NCBI RefSeq assembly: GCF_009617595.1
Contig: NZ_WIXK01000012.1
Span: 24,522-88,521 of the forward strand
Direction of reading: 5' to 3'
DNA from: Tritonibacter aquimaris
GTDB taxonomy: Bacteria > Pseudomonadota > Alphaproteobacteria > Rhodobacterales > Rhodobacteraceae
DNA: 64,000 bases
Each line of letters opens with the position of its first letter. Position 1 is the stretch's first letter. A program made the translations under genes and the position numbers. The notes under the pieces are model-generated. The model was not told the DNA's origin. It saw only the letters and a program-made list of their open reading frames with translations, and did no database searches. Below, in pieces: positions 9,397 through 17,427 of the stretch.

Positions 9397-10491
9397 TTAG
9401 CGTTTGTAGTTTTGCTGAACAAAGGGCAGCGCTACAACCTTTGCGGGTTGAGCTTTGCCGCGAATGATCAGGTTGACCTCGGTGCCGGGGGTGATGTGGC
9501 TGCTTGTGACATAGCCAAGCGCCACCGGGCCGCCCACGGTGGGGCCAAAGCCGCCCGAGGTGATTTGGCCGAGGGGGTCGCCCTCTTGGGATTGGATTTC
9601 AACACCTTGGCGCGCGGGGGCGCGGCCTGCGGGTTTGATCCCAACCAGCTTGCGCGCCGGGCCATTTGCGATTTCGTTCTGGATGCGCGCGGCACCGGGG
9701 AAGCCGCCAGTCTCGCTGCGTTTTTTCTGGATCGACCAGATCAGCCCAGCCTCAATCGGGGAGGTGTCGGGTGAGATGTCATTGCCATAAAGACACAGGC
9801 CCGCCTCAAGGCGCAGGGAATCGCGGGCCCCGAGGCCTGCAGGCGCACAGTCTTCATGGGCGAGCAGGGCGCGGGTGATTTCCACGGCTTTGTCATTGGG
9901 GATGGAGATTTCATAGCCATCTTCGCCGGTGTAGCCCAGACGGGAGATGCGCACCGGCACCTCCAGCAGCGTGGCGGTGATGGTTTCCATGAATTTCAGA
10001 TCAGCGGCGGCGGGACAAAGCGGGGCAAGCACGGTTTCGGCCTTGGGGCCCTGCAGTGCGATCAGCGCGTGATCATTGATTTCGGTGAGTTCAACACCGT
10101 CAAGCGCGGCCATCAGCGGGATGTCTTGATCGCGCATCGAGGCGTTTACCACAACAAACAGGTGATCACCCGCGTTTGAAACAATCAGATCGTCCAGAAT
10201 GCCGCCAGTTTCGTTGGTGAACTGGGTGTAGCGCGCCTTGCCTTCAGCCAGAGTGGTCAGCGCGGCGGGCACCAGGGTTTCCAGCGCGGCGGCCGGGTTT
10301 TCGCCCCGCAGCACCACCTGACCCATATGCGACACATCAAACAGCGCGGCCTTGTCACGGCATTGTGCATGTTCGGCCATGATCCCAGCGGGGTATTGTA
10401 CCGGCATCGACCAGCCCGCGAAATCGACCATTTTGGCCCCAAGGTCCACATGCAGATCATAAAGCGGTGTTTTACGGGCGGCGTCTGTCAT
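9397..10491 (-). CDS. gcvT: Aminomethyltransferase, glycine cleavage T protein
   Basis: A 364-residue T protein that transfers the methylene group to tetrahydrofolate and releases ammonia. Typical stretches are LHVDLGAKMVDFAGWSMPVQ, then FDVSHMGQ, then SRLGYTGEDGYEI, and the C-terminal aminomethyltransferase barrel domain ending in LPFVQQNYKR. An in-frame ATG nine codons upstream (10518) is possible, but starting at 10491 gives MTDAARKTPLYDLH, the usual family N-terminus. It is the first gene of gcvTHP, and a palindrome over the likely promoter lies 66 bases upstream. Confidence 0.95.
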   Translation of the reverse strand: MTDAARKTPLYDLHVDLGAKMVDFAGWSMPVQYPAGIMAEHAQCRDKAALFDVSHMGQVVLRGENPAAALETLVPAALTTLAEGKARYTQFTNETGGILDDLIVSNAGDHLFVVVNASMRDQDIPLMAALDGVELTEINDHALIALQGPKAETVLAPLCPAAADLKFMETITATLLEVPVRISRLGYTGEDGYEISIPNDKAVEITRALLAHEDCAPAGLGARDSLRLEAGLCLYGNDISPDTSPIEAGLIWSIQKKRSETGGFPGAARIQNEIANGPARKLVGIKPAGRAPARQGVEIQSQEGDPLGQITSGGFGPTVGGPVALGYVTSSHITPGTEVNLIIRGKAQPAKVVALPFVQQNYKR

Positions 10492-10818
10492 CTCGTGGCC
10501 TTTGCTGTGATTGAACAAATATGGGCACTGCGTCAGGAAAACGACGGATATGCTTTGTTTCCTATAGGAAACTTCTCCCTGATTAGCAACATATAAGTCT
10601 GATAATCGCTAGGGACGCGGTGAGATCCGAGGGCCAATTTCAACGGGCGTTGAGAATTTTTCCCTTTATAACAGGATTTTGCGGGAGAAAAAGCACGTAA
10701 TCTATCAGCGTGATTGCATCATAAAATTTAGCTATTACGGGGGGATAAGGCGAATGTCTTGACGGGGGGATGCGGCGCAGGCAATGGATGTAGAGGCGTT
10801 TGCACAGGAGAAAACCCC
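10492..10818. other. Divergent intergenic region, gcvT / asparaginase
   Basis: No gene is seen in these 327 bases. They hold the leader and promoter of gcvTHP (minus strand), including a 16-bp palindrome at 10557-10572, and the upstream region of the asparaginase gene (plus strand). I looked for the paired purine-rich pattern of a glycine riboswitch upstream of gcvT and did not recognise one. Confidence 0.6.
10557..10572. promoter_or_regulatory. 16-bp perfect palindrome over the gcvT promoter
   Basis: GTTTCCTATAGGAAAC is a perfect palindrome. On the minus strand it contains TATAGG (plus-strand 10561-10566), which lies 17 bases after a TTGCTA hexamer (plus-strand 10584-10589). It therefore overlaps a plausible -10 element of gcvTHP. 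Such placement is typical of a repressor operator. I do not recognise the cognate regulator. Confidence 0.65.
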
Positions 10819-11772
10819 ATGACGATTTGTGTGATTCACACGGGCGGCACCATTGGATGCGCAGCAACACCAACCGGGTTTGCCCTGTGTGATGGGCTGG
10901 TGGAAACCGCATTGGCCGAGCTTGCGCAGTCGGGCAATGTGCAGCCGGGCTATGAGATGGTGCTGGCGGATCCGTTGATTGACAGTTCACAGGCGCGGGT
11001 GGCGGATTGGAACTGGATCGCCGGTGAGATTGCCAGCCGACATGACAGTTTTGATGGGTTTGTGGTGATCCACGGCACCGATTCCATGGCCTTTAGTGCG
11101 GCGGCGCTGGCTTTTGCGCTGGAGGGGCTGGAGAAACCGGTGGTTTTGACCGGCTCGATGGTGCCGTTGAGCGTGGAAGTGAATGATGGCCGGGGCAATC
11201 TGGTAGCAGCAATGGCCGCAGCCCAGAGCGCGACGCCGGGTGTCTGGTTGCAGTTTGCGGGCCAGCTGTTGCCGGGCACGCGGGTGCAAAAACGCCATTC
11301 TACCGCCTGGGATGCATTTGGTGCGGATCGTCAGGATGTGGCTCCGCGCGCGGCGGCAGATCGGTTTCAGTGCCACAGCTACGCGGCCAAACGTATTGCC
11401 GTTATGACGATGACCCCCGGTTTTGATCCGCAGTTGCTGGTGGATCTGAATGCGGACGCGGTGATCCTGCGCTGTCTTGGCACTGGTAATGTGCCGGGGG
11501 ACGCTGAATTTGTGGCGGCGTTGCAGGGGTTGAAAGCGCGCAATATGCCAACGCTTGTGATCAGCCAATGTCTGGAAGGTGGCATTGTCATGGGCACCTA
11601 TAGCGCGGCGCTGCCGCTGGTGCAGGCGGATGTGATTGACGGCCGGGATCTGACGCTGGAGGCGGGTTACGCCAAACTAATGATGGCGCTGTCGCGGTTT
11701 GAAACCGATGCGGTGGCACTGCGCGCCTATATGACTGCAGCGCTTGCCGGTGAAATCAGCCCCTTACCTTAA
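10819..11772 (+). CDS. L-asparaginase, cytoplasmic type I-like
   Basis: A 317-residue asparaginase-family enzyme that hydrolyses asparagine to aspartate and ammonia. The start at ATG 10819 has an AGGAG 8 bases upstream and gives MTICVIHTGGTIGC, with the nucleophilic threonine (Thr11) in the TGGTIG motif. The second active-site motif appears as VIHGTDSMAFSAAAL (HGTD signature), followed by LTGSMVPLS. There is no signal peptide, so it should be cytoplasmic. A longer reading from 10759 is unlikely. Its 3' end overlaps the convergent tonB gene by 17 bases. Confidence 0.85.
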   Translation: MTICVIHTGGTIGCAATPTGFALCDGLVETALAELAQSGNVQPGYEMVLADPLIDSSQARVADWNWIAGEIASRHDSFDGFVVIHGTDSMAFSAAALAFALEGLEKPVVLTGSMVPLSVEVNDGRGNLVAAMAAAQSATPGVWLQFAGQLLPGTRVQKRHSTAWDAFGADRQDVAPRAAADRFQCHSYAAKRIAVMTMTPGFDPQLLVDLNADAVILRCLGTGNVPGDAEFVAALQGLKARNMPTLVISQCLEGGIVMGTYSAALPLVQADVIDGRDLTLEAGYAKLMMALSRFETDAVALRAYMTAALAGEISPLP

Positions 11773-12652
11773 CCTTGATCACATAGCTGAGCGCGCGCCC
11801 GTTGGGGGTTGCGCCAAAGGGGCCTGCGCCTTTGACCATTTGCAGGGCAGCGCGATCAACACGGGATTTTCCGGAGCTGCGGGCAATGCTGACGCCGCCG
11901 ACCGCGCCGGAAGGGGAAATGCTGACGCTGATATAGGCTGTTCCGCGATCGCCGGCGCTGCGGTGGCGCGCACGGGCTACTTTGCGCAGCACCTTGGTTT
12001 TATAAGATGACAACGCGCCATTGCCGACTTTGGCGGCGGCGGTTTTTTTGGCACCGCTGCCTGCGCCGTGTTTGTCTTCTTGGCCGGTGATTTTGTTGCC
12101 TTTGCGCGCATTGACCTTGGTGTTGCCATGGGCCGGTTTGGGCTGGGCTTTTGGTTTCTTGCGCGCGGTGGTGGTGGTTTTGGGCTTTGCTTGGGGGGCG
12201 GGTTCAAGCTTGGCCTGGATGATGGTTTGGGTTTTTGCAGCCTCTAGCGTTTGAACCGTTGGTGTGCTGCTGAGCAGAACCGGGCGGGTTACGGCGGCGT
12301 TCAGGGCTGTTGCGGTCAACGCCTGCGCCTTGTGGCTGGACAGGATTTCATCTGCCGCATCAACGGTTGATAGGCTGTAATCTGACGTTGCAGCGCCGGC
12401 GGCCTGCTGTGGGGCGATGGGTTCTAGAGGGGGCAGCGCGTCGGATGCGGCCGGTGGGAGGATCTGATCGGGGGTCGCCGTCATTACGCCGTTGATCAGA
12501 TCGGCAAAACTGGTGCCAAGCGCGGCGTCGCCTGCAACTGCGCCACCATCAAGCCCGGTGGGCTCTGCGCTCCAATTAATTGCGCCAAGACCGGCATGGG
12601 CCATGGACGACACAACAAAGGCTGTGGGGATGATCCAGGTTTTATATCTCAT
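11756..12652 (-). CDS. tonB: TonB-family energy transducer
   Basis: A 298-residue protein with an N-terminal membrane anchor (about residues 5-25), a long Pro/Lys/Ala-rich periplasmic linker (QAKPKTTTTARKKPKAQPKP and neighbouring repeats, about residues 150-200), and a C-terminal TonB domain (RGTAYISVSISPSGAVGGVS, then SGKSRVDRAALQMVKGAGPF). It transmits proton-motive force from ExbB/ExbD to the heme receptor encoded upstream. It overlaps exbD by 4 bases and is the last gene of the heme operon. Confidence 0.88.
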   Translation of the reverse strand: MRYKTWIIPTAFVVSSMAHAGLGAINWSAEPTGLDGGAVAGDAALGTSFADLINGVMTATPDQILPPAASDALPPLEPIAPQQAAGAATSDYSLSTVDAADEILSSHKAQALTATALNAAVTRPVLLSSTPTVQTLEAAKTQTIIQAKLEPAPQAKPKTTTTARKKPKAQPKPAHGNTKVNARKGNKITGQEDKHGAGSGAKKTAAAKVGNGALSSYKTKVLRKVARARHRSAGDRGTAYISVSISPSGAVGGVSIARSSGKSRVDRAALQMVKGAGPFGATPNGRALSYVIKVKVRG

Positions 12653-13077
12653 TTCAGGGCCTGTTCGGTGACAATGAAAATGGCGTCTGCACCGGCGCTG
12701 CGCAAAGCGCGGGCGGTGGTCATCAAATCAAGTGCAGCGCTGCGGCGATCTGGCAGCAGGCGCAGGTTGAGCGGCGCATCCTGTGCCGTGTGATTGGCCT
12801 GTTCTGCGCGCAGGGTTGAAACCACATCTTTGGGGGTGGATTTTACGCCGCGAAACATCAGTGTGGCGTCTTCCATCAGGATCAACGCATCCGGCGGTGG
12901 CACCAGTTTGGGGTCATCGGTTTCAACAAGCCTCAGCTCAGTTTCCAGCGGGCGCGACAGCTGCGCCGCCACCAGAAAGAAGATCAGCATCAAAAACACG
13001 ATATTGATCAGCGGCAGGGTGGGTTCACCCTTTTGGCCCGGCATTAGACCCGCCTGTTTGCGGCGCAGAACACTCAT
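12649..13077 (-). CDS. exbD: ExbD-family biopolymer transport protein, copy 2
   Basis: A 142-residue protein with one N-terminal membrane helix (LPLINIVFLMLIFFLVAAQL) and a periplasmic domain, the ExbD/TolR layout. The family's membrane Asp, usually in a LVDVxF motif, is Asn here (PLINIVFLML). That is notable for a protein expected to carry protons. It overlaps the neighbouring exbD and tonB by 4 bases each. Confidence 0.85.
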   Translation of the reverse strand: MSVLRRKQAGLMPGQKGEPTLPLINIVFLMLIFFLVAAQLSRPLETELRLVETDDPKLVPPPDALILMEDATLMFRGVKSTPKDVVSTLRAEQANHTAQDAPLNLRLLPDRRSAALDLMTTARALRSAGADAIFIVTEQALK

Positions 13078-13460
13078 TGCACCACCGTCACTTTTAGGTC
13101 GGGGAGGGCGCGGGCCTGATGCAGCAGTTGCACCAGTGTTTCCGAGCTGGCCTCTTTCAGCACGCTGATCACCAGATGGGCGTCGGCCTCGCCACGTTGT
13201 TCGGCAATGGCGTCGCGTGCGTTGGCGGTTTTGATCGGGGTGCCGTTGAGACTAATGCCATCTGCGGTGAGGCGCAGCAGGATGATCTGGGCCTTGCTGT
13301 CAGGCGCCGCCGTTTGTGTGCCCGCGCCGCCCAATGAAAGTTTGACCTCGCCAAAGCGCGAAAAGGTCGACGACAGCATGAAAAACAGCAGCAGCAGGAA
13401 GATGACATCAATCAAAGATGTCATCGACAGGGTGGCGCGGCGTTTACGCGGGCTGCGCAT
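13074..13460 (-). CDS. exbD: ExbD-family biopolymer transport protein, copy 1
   Basis: A 128-residue ExbD/TolR protein. The membrane helix MTSLIDVIFLLLLFFMLSST retains the conserved Asp of the family, unlike the second copy just downstream. ATG 13460 is preferred because MRSPRKRRATLSMTSL is the normal charged N-terminus. The longer reading from 13487 would overlap exbB by 44 bases. It should form the proton channel with ExbB and power TonB. Confidence 0.85.
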   Translation of the reverse strand: MRSPRKRRATLSMTSLIDVIFLLLLFFMLSSTFSRFGEVKLSLGGAGTQTAAPDSKAQIILLRLTADGISLNGTPIKTANARDAIAEQRGEADAHLVISVLKEASSETLVQLLHQARALPDLKVTVVQ

Positions 13461-14037
13461 TGGGCACCGCGCGGCCGCGTTGTTCAAACGCGTTGGGGGT
13501 CAGAAGCTCTTCGACCGCATCAACGGCCATACGGCGGTGGGCCTCGAGACGGCCCTCAAACCAGTTGAGCAAGAGCGATGCGGGCATTGCCACCACCAGC
13601 CCGGCAGCGGTGGTCATCAGCGCCACCCAGATGCCGCCCGCCAGCAGCGAAGGATCAGCAGAGCTGCCTGCTTCTTGCAGGGTGCGGAAGGCGTCGATCA
13701 TGCCCAAAACGGTGCCAAACAGACCCAAAAGCGGGGCAATCTGTGCGGTGACATCCAGCATGCGCAACCCGCAGCCCACGCGGCCAAAGCCCGCATCAAG
13801 GCGGGCATAGAGCCGTTCGCGCAGCTCAGCCGGGGCGTGGCTGCCGGGCCGTATATCGCGCAACGCGGCATGGACAAAGCCGCGCCGGGTGCCGCTGCCG
13901 ATGCCTTCGGTCTGAAACACAACAATTTTCCACAACACGATGGTCAGCGCGACAATCGACATGCAGATCAGGATCATCACCACCGGCCCGCCAAGATCCA
14001 CAAGGCCGCGCAGGTGGTCAAACAGCTGTGCAATCAT
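13444..14037 (-). CDS. exbB: ExbB/TolQ/MotA-family proton channel protein
   Basis: A 197-residue protein with three membrane segments: around 15-38 (GGPVVMILICMSIVALTIVL), 105-130 (QIAPLLGLFGTVLGMIDAF) and 140-165. The APLLGLFGTVLGMI motif and the GIWVALMTTAAGLVVAMPA segment are the ExbB hallmarks. It is the inner-membrane motor for TonB. It overlaps the upstream secreted-protein gene by 4 bases and the downstream exbD by 17. Confidence 0.88.
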   Translation of the reverse strand: MIAQLFDHLRGLVDLGGPVVMILICMSIVALTIVLWKIVVFQTEGIGSGTRRGFVHAALRDIRPGSHAPAELRERLYARLDAGFGRVGCGLRMLDVTAQIAPLLGLFGTVLGMIDAFRTLQEAGSSADPSLLAGGIWVALMTTAAGLVVAMPASLLLNWFEGRLEAHRRMAVDAVEELLTPNAFEQRGRAVPNAQPA

Positions 14038-14432
14038 CCCAGAACCTCGATCTCATTCACGCGGGAGAGCCCTGTGAGGCCGCTGTCGCAGCCCGCACCG
14101 GCGCAGCTGTCAACGCCGTTGAACAGCACCCGACCGATGGAGCTGCAGTTGGTTTCGGGGATGTCGAACTGGCGCACCCGCAATTTGCCTGCGGGCAGGT
14201 CGCGAAAATCAAACAGGGTCAGCAACTGAACAGCGCCTGTGGTGTCAAACAGCACGGTTTCGACCACCAGCTGATCTATCGAGGCCGTGGCATGGCCGGT
14301 AAAGACCATGCGGCAGGCGCTGCCAGCCTGTGACACCGCGTTGAGTTCCAGCGTGGTGGGCGCGGTTTCTGCCATCAGGCTGGTGGTCATGCAGCACAGC
14401 ATTGCCATGCCTGCGGGAAGGGATTTCCACAT
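14034..14432 (-). CDS. Uncharacterised secreted protein in the heme operon
   Basis: A 132-residue protein that I cannot place in a family. It has a signal peptide (about residues 1-21, ending SLMA|ETAPT). The mature part is mostly beta-like, with four cysteines in the second half plus one in the first (SACRMVFTG; ETNCSSIG; DSCAGAGCDSG), so disulfides are likely in the periplasm. It lies between hmuV and exbB with a 4-base overlap to exbB, so a role in heme uptake or TonB assembly is inferred from position only. Confidence 0.7.
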   Translation of the reverse strand: MWKSLPAGMAMLCCMTTSLMAETAPTTLELNAVSQAGSACRMVFTGHATASIDQLVVETVLFDTTGAVQLLTLFDFRDLPAGKLRVRQFDIPETNCSSIGRVLFNGVDSCAGAGCDSGLTGLSRVNEIEVLG

Positions 14433-14501
14433 CGTCTGTGTCCTACTTGAGCGTCGGCTGGCCGGGCGGGTGCCATGGCTTGCGTGGGGTATGGTGTGAA
14501 T

Positions 14502-15299
14502 TTAATGGGCGGCTGCTGCTTGCGGCAGGATCCAGGGAATGCCCTCGGGGGCGGGTTGGTTGATCGTGATGCGACATTCATAGGCGTCGCTGAGCGCGGC
14601 ATTGGTCAGCACATGCGCAGGGGTGCCAGCCGCTCGCACCTTGCCTGCGCGCATCAGGGTGATTTTCTGGGCAAACATGGCGGTGAGGTTGAGATCATGC
14701 ATCACCGCAATGACACCCCCGCCGGCGGCGGCAAAATCGCGGGCGATCTGCATGACCTGGAGCTGATGGCCAATATCAAGCGCTGAAACCGGTTCATCGA
14801 GAAACAGCCAGCGCGGTTGCCCGTTCAGCACCGGCTGCCAGACCTGCGCCAGAACCCGCGCCAGCTGCACGCGTTGTTTTTCCCCGCCTGAGAGTTCCTG
14901 ATAAAACCGCGCTTCAAAGCCAGCAAGACCAACCCGTGCCAGCGCCTGATGGGGCAGATCCGCGGTTTGATCCGGCGCATTGGTGGCAAGACCTGCGGTG
15001 AGGCCAAGGCTGACCACTTCGAGCACGTTGAACGGAAACGCCAAAGCAGTGGCCTGAGGTAGAACGGCGCGGTGTTGCGCCAGCTGCACCGGCGTTTCGG
15101 TGGTGATGTCCTGACCGTTCAATGCGACACTGCCACCATAGGTGATTTCGCCAGTCATGGCGCGCAAAAGCGTGGTTTTGCCACAGCCGTTGGGGCCCAC
15201 AATGGCGGTCACTTCGCCGGGTTGTGCGGTGAAATCCACCCCATGCAGGATCTGGCTGCGACCAATAGAGACGATGATATCTTGGGCAATCAGGCTCAT
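14502..15299 (-). CDS. hmuV: Heme ABC transporter ATP-binding protein
   Basis: A 265-residue ABC ATPase with Walker A GPNGCGKTT, signature LSGGEKQRVQLARVL and Walker B WLFLDEPVSALD, followed by VMHDLNLTAMFAQKI containing the switch His. It energises heme import across the inner membrane with HmuU. Its start is 1 base after the hmuU stop region (hmuU ends at 15301), so the two are tightly coupled. Confidence 0.93.
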   Translation of the reverse strand: MSLIAQDIIVSIGRSQILHGVDFTAQPGEVTAIVGPNGCGKTTLLRAMTGEITYGGSVALNGQDITTETPVQLAQHRAVLPQATALAFPFNVLEVVSLGLTAGLATNAPDQTADLPHQALARVGLAGFEARFYQELSGGEKQRVQLARVLAQVWQPVLNGQPRWLFLDEPVSALDIGHQLQVMQIARDFAAAGGGVIAVMHDLNLTAMFAQKITLMRAGKVRAAGTPAHVLTNAALSDAYECRITINQPAPEGIPWILPQAAAAH

Positions 15300-15300
15300 G

Positions 15301-16389
15301 TCAGAGGTCCACCAGAGAACGGTTGCGCAACAGGATCCACAGGAAGAACGGCCCGCCCATCACAGCGGTGATAATGCCAATCGGCAGTTCGGCGGGGGCA
15401 ATCACCGTGCGCGAAATCGCATCCGCCACCAGCAAGATAACCGCGCCAAGCAGGGCGGAATTGACCAAGAGCCCGCGGTGATCGGGCCCCTGCACCAGAC
15501 GCAGCAGATGCGGCACCACAATGCCGATGAAACCAATGCCGCCGGTCACAGCAACGGACGCGCCAACGCTGCCTGCGACGGTCACAATGGCGATGCGTTT
15601 CATCCGTTGCACATTGATGCCCAGATGGCTGGCGGCATTCTCGCCCAAAGCCAGCGCATTTAGCGAGCGGGCCAGAAACGGTGCCACCACAAGCGTCAGG
15701 ATAATCAGCGGCCCTGCGGTGAAAAACTTGGGCCAGGTGGCGCCGGCAAGCGATCCCATGCCCCAAAACGTCAGATCGCGCAGCTGATCATCGGTGGCGT
15801 AATAGACAATAATACCGGTGAGCGCACTGGTGAGTGCGCCAAGGGCGATACCAGCCAGCAGCATGGTTGCAACCGAGGTGCGTCCATTGCGGGTTGCCAC
15901 CTTATAAAGCGCGATGGTGGTGATCCAGCCGCCAAAAAACGCTGCGAGTGGCACCAGATAAAACCCAACCAATTCCTGCACGGCCAGCGGCAGCAGGCCA
16001 CCCAGCACAATGGCTGCAACCGCGCCAAATCCGGCACCGGCGCTGACGCCGATCAGGCCGGGATCTGCCAGTGGGTTGCGAAACAGCCCCTGCATCACCG
16101 CGCCAGAAACCGCAAGCGCGGCCCCAACAACCACCCCGGTAAACATGCGCGGCATGCGAATGTCCCAGACAATAATCTGGTCGCGCAGTGACGCCTCAGC
16201 GAGACCAACGCGGGATAGCAACGCGCCAATGACATCACTGTCACTGGCCGCACCCCAACCGAGCGACATCAGCGCGGTCAGGCACAGCAGCAAGATCAAA
16301 ACAAAGCGTACCCGCCGCACCAGCGGTGCGCGATCGCCGCTGCGTGGTGTCTGGCGAGTGGTGTTAGAAATGTCTGCTGCGCTGGTCAT
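15301..16389 (-). CDS. hmuU: Heme ABC transporter permease (FecCD family)
   Basis: A 362-residue protein with about nine to ten membrane segments, a FecCD/BtuC-type permease. Typical motifs are WDIRMPRMFTGVVVGAALAV, GLFRNPLADPGLIGVSAGAG, and IGFIGIVVPHLLRLVQGPDH, where the last is the loop that contacts the ATPase. It is the inner-membrane pore for heme. It follows hmuT by 12 bases. Confidence 0.93.
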   Translation of the reverse strand: MTSAADISNTTRQTPRSGDRAPLVRRVRFVLILLLCLTALMSLGWGAASDSDVIGALLSRVGLAEASLRDQIIVWDIRMPRMFTGVVVGAALAVSGAVMQGLFRNPLADPGLIGVSAGAGFGAVAAIVLGGLLPLAVQELVGFYLVPLAAFFGGWITTIALYKVATRNGRTSVATMLLAGIALGALTSALTGIIVYYATDDQLRDLTFWGMGSLAGATWPKFFTAGPLIILTLVVAPFLARSLNALALGENAASHLGINVQRMKRIAIVTVAGSVGASVAVTGGIGFIGIVVPHLLRLVQGPDHRGLLVNSALLGAVILLVADAISRTVIAPAELPIGIITAVMGGPFFLWILLRNRSLVDL

Positions 16390-16401
16390 GGATCTGTCCG
16401 A

Positions 16402-17262
16402 TCAACCTTTGGAGCCATAGATCTGTTCAAACAGCGCCAGGCCAAATTCAGCGGTGCGTGGGCCAAAGCCAAGCGCCGCGCCGGGCACGGTTTCAAATCG
16501 TTTGTTGCGTCCTGCGGGGGTCAGTTTGATGGCGGGCAGCGCCAGCACTTCGTCTTTGCGGCTGGCGTGGTTGCCCCGGCCATCCATCATGATGATCAGA
16601 TCGGGGGCGGCGTTGATGATGGCTTCGGCATCCACCAGTTTGTAGCCACTGTAGGCGCCACCCATCACGTTTTCACCACCTGCGAGTTCAATGATGCCAT
16701 GAGCACCAGTGTCGCGGCCGGCTGCATTGATGCGGCCACCGTCGAGCGATAGAATAAACAGCACCCGCTGTTTTTCATCGATCGCATCCACATGTGTTTG
16801 CAGCGATTGCAGATCGTTTTGGACCTGTTCGGCCAGCGCATGGGCCTTGTCGTCGACGCCCAGGGCAGCACCCACGGTTTCAATCGACTGGATCACAGAA
16901 TCTGGCGAAAACCCATCATGGGTGAACACAACCGGAACCGAGGCGGCTTTGAGCTGATCAAGCGCTTCTGGCGGGCCAGAGGTGTCGCGGGCAATGATCA
17001 GATCGGGGCCAACCGACAGCACCCCTTCGGCAGAGAGGCGACGCATGTAGCCCACATCGGGCAGTTTGCTGGCCTCAGCCGGGAACACGGATGTGGTGTC
17101 ACGCGCCACCAGGCGGCTTTGTTCGCCAAGGGCATAGATGATCTCGGTGACTGGGCCGCCGACGCTGACAATGGCTTTGGCCTCGGGGTGGCTTTGCGCC
17201 CAAAGCGCAGAGGATGCAGCGATGCCAAACAGGAAGGATGCAACAGAAAACAGTCGGGTCAT
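16402..17262 (-). CDS. hmuT: Heme ABC transporter periplasmic binding protein
   Basis: A 286-residue class III binding protein. ATG 17262, with AAGGA upstream, gives the signal peptide MTRLFSVASFLFGIAASSAL ending near ALWA|QS. The longer reading from 17343 puts 27 charged residues before the signal and is unlikely. Motifs include KAIVSVGGPVTEIIYALGE, the ARDTTSVFPAEASKLPDVGY segment, and GYKLVDAEAIINAAPDLI. It binds heme released by the receptor and presents it to HmuUV. Confidence 0.92.
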   Translation of the reverse strand: MTRLFSVASFLFGIAASSALWAQSHPEAKAIVSVGGPVTEIIYALGEQSRLVARDTTSVFPAEASKLPDVGYMRRLSAEGVLSVGPDLIIARDTSGPPEALDQLKAASVPVVFTHDGFSPDSVIQSIETVGAALGVDDKAHALAEQVQNDLQSLQTHVDAIDEKQRVLFILSLDGGRINAAGRDTGAHGIIELAGGENVMGGAYSGYKLVDAEAIINAAPDLIIMMDGRGNHASRKDEVLALPAIKLTPAGRNKRFETVPGAALGFGPRTAEFGLALFEQIYGSKG

Positions 17263-17379
17263 GGCACGTCCTTTTGGGGGTTCCAGCCTGGGATGTCGTG
17301 GTGCTGCGGCTGCGGCTTGGGGCGACGTCATGATGGCGTGCACCTAGACCCGCAGAAGCAACGTGTGTTTCGAGTTGGA

Positions 17380-17408
17380 ATTGGGGCCATATTACAGGCG
17401 GCCCCAAT
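17380..17408 (-). terminator. Hairpin between heme receptor gene and hmuT
   Basis: ATTGGGGCC (17380-17388) pairs perfectly with GGCCCCAAT (17400-17408) around an 11-nt loop, 20 bases after the receptor stop. Only a weak T-stretch follows on the minus strand, so partial read-through into hmuTUV is likely. This would allow more receptor than transporter. Confidence 0.5.
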
Positions 17409-17427
17409 CGGGTGTATTGGATCGCGC

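Noticed and set aside
10492..10640. Glycine riboswitch upstream of gcvT
   Set aside because: I looked for the conserved paired aptamer pattern and did not find it by eye. An RNA-family search would decide.
13207..14229. Plus-strand frame of 340 residues
   Set aside because: It is antisense to exbD, exbB and the secreted-protein gene, with no recognisable domain.
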